Position numbers and translations under genes: made by a program. Of a stretch of DNA of 64,000 nt, positions 1 through 7,958 are shown piece after piece (position 1 is the stretch's first letter; every line of letters begins with the position of its first letter). Under the pieces are notes generated by a model. It worked only from the letters and a program-made list of their open reading frames with translations, was not told where the DNA came from and ran no database searches. The DNA lies in contig NZ_FMXA01000004.1 of assembly GCF_900103425.1 (NCBI RefSeq), positions 1-64,000 of the forward strand. The letters are read 5' to 3'. The DNA comes from Dialister histaminiformans. Its GTDB lineage: Bacteria > Bacillota > Negativicutes > Veillonellales > Dialisteraceae.

Positions 1-141
1 GGAAATCGGAGTGAGTTTAGTCTGCATGCGCTGAACGCTGGTAAATTCGGTGACGGGCTGTAAAAGGTTACGCCTGGCATCGGATTTACCAGCAGTGAAG
101 CAGCAGGCGGGCTGAAATCGTCTCCGATTTACTATAAATAG
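1..141 (+). pseudogene. possible 3' remnant of a coding region, broken by a stop
   Basis: Frame 1 is open from the window edge to a TAA at 61-63 and then continues in the same frame to a TAG at 139-141. The part after the stop (ending in SSPIYYK) reads like a natural protein C-terminus, and a terminator-like hairpin follows at 175-210. This could be the end of a decayed secreted-protein gene. The minus strand is also open here, so the call is weak and no function is proposed. Confidence 0.2.
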
Positions 142-150
142 CAGGCTAAG

Positions 151-231
151 GATGTACAAAAACTTTCACTTAAGAATGTACAGACTTTTCTGGATTATCT
201 GTACATTTTTATTCCGTAACTTTTGTACATC
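151..231. repeat. nested double inverted repeat with four TGTACA cores
   Basis: An outer 11-bp inverted repeat (GATGTACAAAA at 151-161, TTTTGTACATC at 221-231) encloses an inner 10-bp one (AATGTACAGA at 175-184, TCTGTACATT at 198-207). All four arms carry the palindrome TGTACA. The inner hairpin followed by T's can act as a terminator; the outer arms are unexplained. Confidence 0.6.
175..210 (+). terminator. intrinsic terminator, inner hairpin of the TGTACA repeat
   Basis: A 10-bp perfect stem with a 13-nt loop is followed by TTTTT. It would end transcription entering from the left edge of the window. Confidence 0.5.
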
Positions 232-276
232 GTGAAATATTCCATGACAATTGCAGACCTAAGAACATGAGTTATG

Positions 277-322
277 AAAAAAGCAGGGAATGAGAACATT
301 AAGTTTTCATTTCCTGCTTTTT
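277..322. terminator. bidirectional terminator downstream of the secreted-protein pair
   Basis: Arms 283-297 and 303-317 pair over 15 positions (two G-U wobbles) around the loop ATTAA, with A's on the left and T's on the right. It lies just past the stop of the minus-strand gene ending at 366 and works in either direction. Confidence 0.7.
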
Positions 323-365
323 ATCTGCGTTAATTTAATGCTTTGCGATGATAGGGTTAATTCCA

Positions 366-908
366 TTAAAAAAACTGATTATAGTATGAGTGAAATATAT
401 TTTGAGCCAGTGCATAACCTTGCGAATCATAGGATATATCTATATTTTCGTGGTCTCCTGCCTGACCTTTGATTTTCTGCCCAATTAAAGTCCAAGTATC
501 CTGAAGTTGATAATTTAAATTAATCCCCGAATCTTTTCGCAGAGCATTTTCTACATTTGATTCAATCGCGTCTTCAGTCAATGTTTTATTATTCTGCAGC
601 ATATTCAAGACAATCTGCTTACGTGTGGTCTTAACACTATGGTTGTAGTCATAATTAAAGATTACTGAATTGGAGGCTATCATGCAATATTTATAATTTA
701 CATAATAGGTTTGTGCGCTCAGTGTATAATATGGCGGAGCATAACGGATGGATTTAACAGAATAGGTATCCAGATACATAGCATTCACCGAATCTTCATC
801 TACTTTTAAATATCGATTCGGATTATTTTCCAGTGTAGATAGGGATATGGCGAAGCTGGAGACCGGAATACATAGAATAGCGAGCAGTATGATCATAATT
901 TTCTTCAT
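366..908 (-). CDS. secreted protein of unknown function (tandem paralog 1)
   Basis: A 180-residue protein with a clear signal peptide (about residues 1-20, ending SSFA) and no membrane segment afterwards, so probably exported. An AAGGAG box sits 7 bases before the ATG at 908. Residues 1-66, including YLDTYSVKSIRY and PPYYTL, are nearly identical to the next gene (951-1493), while the rest is much less similar. The C-terminus is rich in Asn, Tyr and Gln and ends YNQFF. No family is recognised. It probably shares a transcript with its upstream paralog, 42 bp away, and ends at the terminator at 277-322. Confidence 0.8.
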   Translation of the reverse strand: MKKIMIILLAILCIPVSSFAISLSTLENNPNRYLKVDEDSVNAMYLDTYSVKSIRYAPPYYTLSAQTYYVNYKYCMIASNSVIFNYDYNHSVKTTRKQIVLNMLQNNKTLTEDAIESNVENALRKDSGINLNYQLQDTWTLIGQKIKGQAGDHENIDISYDSQGYALAQNIFHSYYNQFF

Positions 909-950
909 AAAGATACTCCTTAGTGGTTCAAATATTCGAGGTATAACTAA

Positions 951-1493
951 TTAAAAGTCCTGATTGTAGTAGGTTTTGAAAACGGCTTGTGCCATCCAAT
1001 AAGGTCTTTCTGGATAAGCAGCATCATCAGAAATAGTTTCATGGGCAGAATCTTTTAACAACTGTCCATTAAATTTCCAGGATGCCAGGTATGTCATGCT
1101 ATAGGTAATTCCAGAATTTTCCTGTACGGCAGTTTGTGCCCTGGAAATAATTACATCGTCATCAAGCGTTTCACCATTCTGATTCATATCAGAAACAATC
1201 CGGGTTAACGTGTAGTGCATACTGTAGTTATAGTCATAATTAAAAGTCTGGGTGCAGAGACTGATGTAATCATATGGGTAAAGTACAAAATAGGTTTTGG
1301 CACTCAGCGTGTAATATGGTGGAGAATAACGGATGGATTTGACGGAATATGTATCCAGATACATTGCAGCGGTGGAGTCTTCATCTACCTTTAAATATCT
1401 GTCCGGATTATTATGGAGCGTGGACAAGGTTATGGCGTAGCTGGAGAGTGGAATACACAGGATAGCGAGCAGGATAATCAGGATTTTTTTCAT
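951..1493 (-). CDS. secreted protein of unknown function (tandem paralog 2)
   Basis: 180 residues, the same length as the neighbouring paralog at 366-908, with a signal peptide of about 20 residues ending SSYA. A GAGGT box precedes the ATG at 1493. The mature N-terminus (NNPDRYLKVDEDS, then YLDTYSVKSIRY) is almost the same in both copies; the C-terminal two thirds diverge strongly but keep the final YYNQ-F motif. This is the first gene of the minus-strand pair and is divergent from the gene at 1714, so its promoter should lie in 1494-1713. The duplication is visible directly; function is unknown. Confidence 0.8.
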   Translation of the reverse strand: MKKILIILLAILCIPLSSYAITLSTLHNNPDRYLKVDEDSTAAMYLDTYSVKSIRYSPPYYTLSAKTYFVLYPYDYISLCTQTFNYDYNYSMHYTLTRIVSDMNQNGETLDDDVIISRAQTAVQENSGITYSMTYLASWKFNGQLLKDSAHETISDDAAYPERPYWMAQAVFKTYYNQDF

Positions 1494-1713
1494 AAGATGT
1501 ACCTCACTGTGCGAATAATGTTTATGCTATACATATAAATGAATAATTTATTATCTTTATTGTATCATCATGAATGGCCGAATTTTTACACATTGGATTT
1601 GATACGATATAGAAAATAGAGAAAAAAGATGAAAAAACAGACACAGTATAATTCCTTAATTACTTTGTTTTTTTACGCTTATCATTTATCCGCAATCAGA
1701 GAAAGGAGAAAAA

Positions 1714-2283
1714 ATGTGTGACGTTCGAAGACTATTAAAAAATTGCCTGCTAATTCTATGTGTATGTATATTAATCCCGGCGTTTTGGTCTGGAGCGGCT
1801 GAGCCTGAGCTGGTACAGATTTCTGATTATACGGCCAATGAATTTTATCAGGGACTTAAAATACATAATGCAGCGAAAGAGACTAATTTACCTATGTCAG
1901 AAATGATAGATGAAATACAACCAAACAAGCCGTATGATATACATGCTATTATCAGTGGCAAAGGGGATGATGCAGTGGTTATCGGTCTTTTTACCAACAA
2001 ATCAGGTTATGTGTCCAAGATTACTATTCAGGGAAATGCACATAGTGGAACTGCATTGAGTACGGCTTATAAATGGGAATATGTTGTTTTAGGGGTATTA
2101 GGGATAGATGATGCAACGGATCAGGATTTTATGTCATTTCTGGAAGGACAGAATCCGCCATTTCAAACAGCAATCTGGAATGAACAATCCAACCGAAATA
2201 TTTTGGTCGAACATGGGCCATCACCTACCACGGTTAACTTGTTTTATATTCGTTTAACTGCATATGATCAGACGTTTGAATGA
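1714..2283 (+). CDS. secreted protein of unknown function, first of a pair
   Basis: 189 residues starting at an ATG behind an AAAGGAG box. The N-terminus (about residues 8-29) is a signal peptide ending SGAAEP; the rest is soluble. No recognised domain. The order of segments resembles the next gene: a hydrophobic strand VVIGLF followed by a lysine/glycine turn, a central alpha-rich part, and a C-terminal strand pair after NEQSNRNIL. The two may be distant paralogs. It is followed by the next gene after 13 bp, so they are probably co-transcribed. Confidence 0.75.
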   Translation: MCDVRRLLKNCLLILCVCILIPAFWSGAAEPELVQISDYTANEFYQGLKIHNAAKETNLPMSEMIDEIQPNKPYDIHAIISGKGDDAVVIGLFTNKSGYVSKITIQGNAHSGTALSTAYKWEYVVLGVLGIDDATDQDFMSFLEGQNPPFQTAIWNEQSNRNILVEHGPSPTTVNLFYIRLTAYDQTFE

Positions 2284-2296
2284 GAGGACGAGGAAC

Positions 2297-2875
2297 ATGT
2301 TTAAACGTATATTTTTTATGTTGAGCTTGCTGGTATTTGTAATCTGTGGTCAGACTGGTTATGCATATGGAACGAATGTGGCTTTAAATGACACAATTAC
2401 AGCAGATGGCTTTGAAAAATCATTTAATGCAGTGGATGCTGGGGATTTGAGTTACGTGAAACTTTCAAAGGTGGAACAAACAAAGGCTGAAGAACCAGGC
2501 GAAATATCATGGTTTTATTGCTATGGGAATGAGAATTTTCAGACCGCCAATGGAATGTATTCTCCATATATTATTTTGGGGATTGATAAGTTGAATAGAA
2601 TAAGACTGTTATCCGTATATGTTGACTCACAGGAAGATATGGAAGCATCATGGAAGTTATTAATGACTGAAATGCGAATAGCACTGGCTACTCTGGGAGA
2701 AGATAAGCAGGAGGATGGATCTAATGCGACATTCGCAATGTTGGATGCTTTAAAGAAGGGAATGGGAACCTATTGGAATTTTAAGAACAATAGACGGTTT
2801 ATTCTCACCAGAAATTTTATTTCTGCAGAAACTCACCAAGGAGTTATGTTGAGTGTTCAGGCTGAGGAACAGTAA
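2297..2875 (+). CDS. secreted protein of unknown function, second of a pair
   Basis: 192 residues from the ATG at 2297, which has a GACGAGGA box in front; an upstream in-frame start at 2264 would overlap the previous gene and give the signal peptide an unnatural charged extension. Signal peptide about residues 1-23 (ending GYAYG). The segment YIILGIDKLNRIRLL and the later NFKNNRRFILTRN line up loosely with VVIGLFTNKSGYVSK and NEQSNRNILVEH in the gene before. No known family and no enzyme motif was seen. No clear terminator follows in the 225 bp before the next gene. Confidence 0.75.
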   Translation: MFKRIFFMLSLLVFVICGQTGYAYGTNVALNDTITADGFEKSFNAVDAGDLSYVKLSKVEQTKAEEPGEISWFYCYGNENFQTANGMYSPYIILGIDKLNRIRLLSVYVDSQEDMEASWKLLMTEMRIALATLGEDKQEDGSNATFAMLDALKKGMGTYWNFKNNRRFILTRNFISAETHQGVMLSVQAEEQ

Positions 2876-3100
2876 GAAAAATAAATTAAATTGCACCTAA
2901 CGTAGTTAGTTATTGAGGAATATTTGCATTGGCTGGGTGAAGTAATTATATCTTGATGAAATGCTAAAATCTGAAATCTTTTGAATTTGCGTATGAATTT
3001 ATGGCAGGGTCTGTAAACCAAGTTTGCGGACTCTTTTTTGTTTAAAATCTTCGCTATATGGTATACAATCTAAAAATAAGCATATATGGGGGGCTATTGA

Positions 3101-4057
3101 ATGAGTAAGTTTTTTAAGGCTATGGCCCTGGCCGTTCTGATTGTAGGATTGGCTGGCGGGCTTTATGTGGGGAATCTTATATATACGGAATTTATGACGG
3201 CTCCATGGGACGTGGTTCTTGGTGTTAACGATGATTCCAGGGATATGTCGGTGATAAAAGCGGCAGAAAGTAAATACAGGTGGAAAGAGGTATTTATAAC
3301 GGCTCCGGATGGTACGCGTCTGGCAGGTACTTACGTACCGGCAGCCAGAGATTTGCACAAGACGGTTATTATTTTTCATGGAATCTATCATAATCGGGGA
3401 ATGTCGCTTACGTATGTTCCTATGTACCGGAAACTGGGATACAATGTGCTGCTTGTGGATCATCGTGGATTTGGAGAAAGCGGCGGCAGGGGTACCACCT
3501 GGGGAACGTATGAAATCGGGGACATTAATGCGTGGGTAACATGGCTCCGTACGAAGGATGCCCAGGTGAAGATTGGAATGCATGGCGTTTCCTTAGGGGC
3601 AGCGATGGAACTTCTGTATGCTCAGACGGATGGAGGACATACGATTGCATTCTATGTAGCTGACAGTTCATATGGAAACATTATGAGCATGGCCACGGGG
3701 AAGCTGGAGTCTATCCGTTCCGAAAGCCCGCTTATAAAAGGGGTAAAGATAATTACACCATTTGTAGAAGCTGCGACCTGGTTTCATACAGGCCATATGC
3801 TGGACTATTATGATCCTGGAGTTGCAGTGAAGCATATGACATCACCTGTATTGTTTATTCATGGGACGGATGATACACTGGTTCTGCCGGAGGAGGCCAG
3901 GGCGCTGTATGCGGCCTGCACCAGCCAGAAGAAGGAGATTTATTTTGCCAGAGGAGCCAGCCATGCCATGGCTTATCAGACAGATACAGGAGAATATGAA
4001 CAGAAAGTTTATCAGTTTTTAGGAGAACATCCATCATCCGGCAGCAGAAAGAAATAA
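3101..4057 (+). CDS. membrane-anchored alpha/beta hydrolase
   Basis: 318 residues. Residues about 7-28 form an uncleaved membrane anchor or signal, so the enzyme domain probably faces outward. The fold is shown by the oxyanion-region HGIYHNRG, the nucleophile elbow GVSLG (Ser about 163), the acid in HGTDDTL (about 256) and the histidine in GASHAM (about 288), an intact Ser-Asp-His triad. It resembles the YqkD-type serine hydrolases of Firmicutes; substrate unknown (esterase or peptidase-like). A GGGGGG-rich ribosome site precedes the ATG. It is the first of four genes on the + strand with short spacings (51, 14 and 42 bp), which may be one transcript. Confidence 0.85.
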   Translation: MSKFFKAMALAVLIVGLAGGLYVGNLIYTEFMTAPWDVVLGVNDDSRDMSVIKAAESKYRWKEVFITAPDGTRLAGTYVPAARDLHKTVIIFHGIYHNRGMSLTYVPMYRKLGYNVLLVDHRGFGESGGRGTTWGTYEIGDINAWVTWLRTKDAQVKIGMHGVSLGAAMELLYAQTDGGHTIAFYVADSSYGNIMSMATGKLESIRSESPLIKGVKIITPFVEAATWFHTGHMLDYYDPGVAVKHMTSPVLFIHGTDDTLVLPEEARALYAACTSQKKEIYFARGASHAMAYQTDTGEYEQKVYQFLGEHPSSGSRKK

Positions 4058-4107
4058 CAGCCGGCAGTTCCGGAAGATTGTGAGCCGATATGGCGGAAGA
4101 GGTCAAT

Positions 4108-4704
4108 ATGGATGATATAAATCAGGTCTGGGACAGAATACTGCATATTAAGACTACTGGCAGGGATGACAGTATATCTGATTTCACCCGGTATCCTTAT
4201 GAGCCGACAGATTATCCGGTACTTGCCCGTTTGTGTGAAAGCGGGTATATAGGGAAGAACAATACATTGGTGGATTATGGCTGTGGAAAAGGACGCGTGG
4301 ATTTCTTTGTAGCTTTTCATACCAAATGCCATGCTATAGGCATTGAATATAATCCCCGTCTGTATGAACGGGCATTGCAGAACCGAAAGCAGGCCCCTTC
4401 AGGAAATCGAACGGAATTTATTCTGGGAGATGCTGTGGATTTTTTAGTTACTCCTGCAGTCGACCGTGCTTTTTTCTTTAATCCATTTTGCACAGATATT
4501 TTGTGTCAGGTGCTGGATAATCTCAGGGAATCCTGTAAAATATCCCCAAGGAACATGCTTCTTTTCTTTTACTATCCATCTGCATCTTATGTGGAAATGT
4601 TGAAAATGCGGGAAGAAATAGAATTCCTTGAAGAAATTGATTGCAGTGACTTATTTCCTCATAATGGAAGAGAATATATACTGGTTGTAAAGATGCATGT
4701 ATAA
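4108..4704 (+). CDS. class I SAM-dependent methyltransferase
   Basis: About 198 residues from the ATG at 4108, chosen because GGAAGAGG lies 5 bases upstream; the ATG at 4090 is in frame but has only a weak ribosome site. Motif I is VDYGCGKGR (SAM-binding loop), followed by an acidic end of strand 2 (GIEYN) and FFFNPF in the motif IV position. NPF resembles the N-P-P-Y/F loop of N-methyltransferases, so a nitrogen in a protein, nucleic acid or small molecule is possible, but the target cannot be read from the sequence. Short for a full methyltransferase with a substrate domain. Confidence 0.75.
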   Translation: MDDINQVWDRILHIKTTGRDDSISDFTRYPYEPTDYPVLARLCESGYIGKNNTLVDYGCGKGRVDFFVAFHTKCHAIGIEYNPRLYERALQNRKQAPSGNRTEFILGDAVDFLVTPAVDRAFFFNPFCTDILCQVLDNLRESCKISPRNMLLFFYYPSASYVEMLKMREEIEFLEEIDCSDLFPHNGREYILVVKMHV

Positions 4705-4718
4705 TAAGGGGAAAGAAA

Positions 4719-5339
4719 ATGAAAAAAGATAGATTGGACAAACAGCTTGAATTTATATTAGCGATAGATAAGGAAAAGAATATATTTCGTCAGACCTATG
4801 TATCCGATGCATCGCGTATGGAGAATGATGCAGAGCATGCCTGGCATATGGCTGTTATGTGTATGATTCTCTCCGAATATGCGGAACATCCCATTGACAA
4901 GCTGAAAACCATGACCATGCTGCTTATTCATGATCTGGTAGAAATCTATGCCGGGGATACCTATGCCTATGCAGGGGTGGATGCCGAAGAGATACACCAG
5001 AGGGAATACGCAGCAGCTGAAAAGTTATATGGTATGCTTCCCGAGGAGCAGGGAATTTATTTCATGAATCTGTGGAAGGAATTTGAAGAAGGGAAATCCC
5101 CGGAAGCGCAGTTTGCCCGAACTATGGACAGAATTCAGCCAATGATGCTCAATGCAGCTACGGATGGCAGAGCATGGAAGGAGCATAAGGTGAGATTGTC
5201 ACAGATTATGAAGAGAAATGAGCATACGGCAGAAGGTTCTTCTGTGCTATGGGACTATGCACTTAAACATTTTGTTATGCCGCATGTGGAAAGTGGCGAA
5301 ATTATAGATGATGAAACACATTCCACTGGGCTGAAGTAA
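4719..5339 (+). CDS. HD-domain hydrolase (YfbR/HDDC2-like nucleotidase family)
   Basis: 206 residues. The metal-binding HD signature is complete: H in NDAEHAWHMA, the HD pair in LLIHDLVEIYAGD, and a later Asp in ARTMDRIQPM. This pattern and length match the YfbR/HDDC2 group, which includes 5'-deoxynucleotidases acting on dNMPs. A hydrolase for nucleoside monophosphates or a related phosphate ester is therefore likely, but the exact substrate is inferred. AAGGGG lies 8 bases before the ATG. It follows the methyltransferase by 14 bp. Confidence 0.8.
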   Translation: MKKDRLDKQLEFILAIDKEKNIFRQTYVSDASRMENDAEHAWHMAVMCMILSEYAEHPIDKLKTMTMLLIHDLVEIYAGDTYAYAGVDAEEIHQREYAAAEKLYGMLPEEQGIYFMNLWKEFEEGKSPEAQFARTMDRIQPMMLNAATDGRAWKEHKVRLSQIMKRNEHTAEGSSVLWDYALKHFVMPHVESGEIIDDETHSTGLK

Positions 5340-5381
5340 GGAATAGAGATAACAGGTTGTCTGACTGAGGTGGAACATATT

Positions 5382-6203
5382 ATGGAAAGCAAACAGATTT
5401 TACTGATTAACGATCTTCCTGGTTATGGTAAGGTAGCTCTGGCGGCTATGATGCCGGTACTGGCTCATATGGGGCATATTCTGTATACACTGCCTACGGC
5501 GCTGGTATCGAATACACTGGATTATGGTCAGTTTGAAATTATGGAAACCACAGAGTATATGAAAAACACATTGAAAGTGTGGAAGAATCTGGGGTTCCAT
5601 TATGATGCCGTTGCCACGGGGTTTATTGTATCTGAAGAGCAGGCTCAGCTGATTGCCCATTACTGTGAGGAACAGAAAAAGCAGGGAACCCTTATTTTTA
5701 CCGACCCCATCATGGGAGATGACGGGAAACTCTATAATGGGGTGACAGAGAGTGCATTGATGCATATGAAGCACCTGACTGCCTGTGCAGATGTCATAGT
5801 ACCTAATTATACAGAAGCCTGTTTGCTGGCCGGTGTGGAATATAAGGCAGAAGGTATAGATAGAAAATCTATGGTGGAATTGATTGAAAAGCTCAGACAG
5901 GCTGGAAGTAAATCCATAATTATCACCAGTGCTGTTGTAGAAGGTCAGGATGTGGTTTGCGGATATGAACATAAGACAGATTCTTGGTTTATGATTCCAT
6001 TTCACAAGATTCCTGTCCGTTTTCCAGGGACCGGAGATATTTTCTCATCTCTGGTACTAGGGCATATGCTCCATGGTATGCCGCTTAAGGATTCTGTAAA
6101 GCAGGCTATGGATATGGTGGCAGCGGTTATTGCCCGGAATGCAGGAAATGAAGATAAGTATAAAGGTATTCCGCTGGAAACAGAACTGGATATGTTGAAA
6201 TAA
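5382..6203 (+). CDS. pyridoxal/pyridoxamine kinase-like protein (PdxY/PdxK family)
   Basis: 273 residues from the ATG at 5382; GAGGTGG is placed 9 bases upstream, and the GTG at 5370 lies inside that box. Ribokinase-superfamily features are present: INDLPGYGKVAL at the N-terminus, DPIMGDDGKLY in the middle, VIVPNYTEACLL, and the catalytic anion-hole motif PGTGDIFSS with the catalytic Asp. These match bacterial PdxY-type kinases that phosphorylate B6 vitamers in the cytoplasm. The next gene on the same strand is a PLP-dependent aminotransferase, so a link to cofactor supply is plausible but unproven. A terminator follows. Confidence 0.85.
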   Translation: MESKQILLINDLPGYGKVALAAMMPVLAHMGHILYTLPTALVSNTLDYGQFEIMETTEYMKNTLKVWKNLGFHYDAVATGFIVSEEQAQLIAHYCEEQKKQGTLIFTDPIMGDDGKLYNGVTESALMHMKHLTACADVIVPNYTEACLLAGVEYKAEGIDRKSMVELIEKLRQAGSKSIIITSAVVEGQDVVCGYEHKTDSWFMIPFHKIPVRFPGTGDIFSSLVLGHMLHGMPLKDSVKQAMDMVAAVIARNAGNEDKYKGIPLETELDMLK

Positions 6204-6252
6204 CACAGCTATGTTGTGTAATGGCTGAAGTTATTGCAAGTGCAGGCTGGCG

Positions 6253-6293
6253 AAGAGCTCTTTTTCTGATAAAAATCAGGAAAGGGCTTTTTT
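6253..6293 (+). terminator. intrinsic terminator after the pyridoxal-kinase gene
   Basis: Arms around AAGAGC..TTTTTCTGAT and ATCAGGAAA..GGGCTTTTTT close a long stem with a small A-rich loop, followed by six T's. Between here and the promoter at 6526 (about 230 bp) no gene or firm RNA motif was seen; a weak AGAG/CTCT hairpin lies near 6420-6445. Confidence 0.75.
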
Positions 6294-6525
6294 GTTGTTC
6301 AATAGCGTGGAAGTTTGAGAAAAAATTGCCATTGTACGCTCTGAAGGAATGATTTGTGCAGCCGTTTTCAATGAAATAGGATTGTTGTACAGAAGCTTTG
6401 TTGCCTTCGGGGGAGCCCAGAGGAGAGTTCAGGCCATTCTCTGAGTGTTTTTATTGCGAGATTAATAAACGTACATTTATTGATAAAGAAGTGTGCATAA
6501 AACGTAAAGATAATGCAATTTAGTA

Positions 6526-6554
6526 TTGAACAATGGTAGACGTAATGATACAAT
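6526..6554 (+). promoter_or_regulatory. sigma-A-type promoter for the aminotransferase gene
   Basis: TTGAAC (6526-6531), a 17-bp spacer, then TACAAT (6549-6554). The transcript would have a leader of about 55 nt before the ATG at 6616. Confidence 0.7.
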
Positions 6555-6615
6555 GTAATCGTAATAAATGTAAGGAGACCGTAATCCAGGGCTCATGTCA
6601 CATGGGAGGTTTTTC

Positions 6616-7866
6616 ATGTATAGTATTGCAGCAAAGCAGGCTAAGGGAAAGTTTGCACAGGATAATATTTTTGCAGCGAATAACAAGGCGGTAGCGCTGG
6701 CAGATAAGCTGGGAAATGATAAAGTCATTAACGCCACCGTAGGTTCCATTCTGGATGAAGATGGCAATCTGGTGGTTTTGGATGTTGTACAGGAAGAATA
6801 TAAAAAGCTGACTCCACGCCAGTATTCTTCTTATGCGCCGATCCAGGGATATGCTGAATATCTGGATGACTGCATTGATCAGTGTTTTGGTGAATCCCGC
6901 CCTGCCGGATATATCCGCGCATGCTCCACTCCTGGCGGCACAGGTGTTCTTCACCATGCAGTACATAATTACAGTGAAATTGGGGATGAAATCCTTATCA
7001 CCGACTGGCACTGGGGTGCTTATGACAGTGTAATCAAGGATAATAACCGTAAGATTCGTACGTTCTCCCTTATTAACAAGGAAGGCCATTTTGATCTGGA
7101 TGATTTCCGTATTCAGCTTAATGACCTGGTATCTAAGCAGAAGAATACGGTTATCCTTCTCAACGGTATTGCTAATAACCCGACTGGGTACTGCATGACC
7201 GTAGCTGAATGGCAGGCAGCGGTTGATGCCATCAGAGCAGCAGTGGAAAATACAGATAAGAATGTAATCCTTGTTCCGGATGTGGCTTATCTTGACTACA
7301 GCGGAGAAAAGAAGGAATGCAGAAAGTTCTTCAAGGTTTTTGGCAATCTGCCAAAGAATATTCTTGTCATTGTTGCCTATACACTGAGCAAGGGCTTTAC
7401 CCTGTATGGCCAGCGCATGGGTGCCATGATTGGGATTACATCTGATGAAGGGGTAGCTAAGGAATTTGTAGATATCAATCAGTATTCCAGCCGTGCTACC
7501 TGGTCTAACTGCAACTCTGCTCCGCAGCAGGCTATGATTGCTATCTGCAGAGATCCGGCTAAGATTGAAAAACTGGATGAAGAACGTAAATTCTATTTTG
7601 AAATGATTCAGCAGAGAGCCAATATTTTCATGAAGGAAGCGGATGAACTGGGAATCAAGTATGTACCATATATTTCCGGATTCTTTATTACCATTCCTAT
7701 GGAAGGGGCACAGGCTGTATGCGATAAGCTGCAGGAAGATAATATTTTCATGGTTCCGCTGAAAAAGGGAATCCGTCTGGCTGTATGCTCTGTTTCCAAG
7801 AAGAAGATGCAGGGCCTGGCTGGCAAGCTCAAAGCAGCAATGGATGAAGTGGGTGTCAGACAGTAA
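6616..7866 (+). CDS. PLP-dependent class I/II aminotransferase (aspartate/aromatic type)
   Basis: 416 residues from the ATG at 6616, preceded by GGGAGG at proper distance; the ATG at 6595 lacks one. Fold-type I features: a glycine-rich cofactor loop TPGGTGVLHHAV, the NNPTGYCMT segment holding the conserved Asn, PDVAYLDY with the Asp-X-X-Tyr pair, and TLSKGFTLYGQRMG containing the lysine that binds PLP and the phosphate-binding Arg. The family includes aspartate and aromatic aminotransferases of anaerobes. It is a single gene behind its own promoter; the next gene, 92 bp on, is an amino acid symporter, suggesting amino acid catabolism or interconversion. Exact donor specificity cannot be read. 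Confidence 0.88.
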   Translation: MYSIAAKQAKGKFAQDNIFAANNKAVALADKLGNDKVINATVGSILDEDGNLVVLDVVQEEYKKLTPRQYSSYAPIQGYAEYLDDCIDQCFGESRPAGYIRACSTPGGTGVLHHAVHNYSEIGDEILITDWHWGAYDSVIKDNNRKIRTFSLINKEGHFDLDDFRIQLNDLVSKQKNTVILLNGIANNPTGYCMTVAEWQAAVDAIRAAVENTDKNVILVPDVAYLDYSGEKKECRKFFKVFGNLPKNILVIVAYTLSKGFTLYGQRMGAMIGITSDEGVAKEFVDINQYSSRATWSNCNSAPQQAMIAICRDPAKIEKLDEERKFYFEMIQQRANIFMKEADELGIKYVPYISGFFITIPMEGAQAVCDKLQEDNIFMVPLKKGIRLAVCSVSKKKMQGLAGKLKAAMDEVGVRQ

Positions 7867-7958
7867 GTGTCAGGATAAAGTCTGCAGGGAAGCAGATTAT
7901 TGATGGGGTAAGGCACATATATTGTGCTTTGCCCTATTATTTTTTCAGGAGGTTTTTT

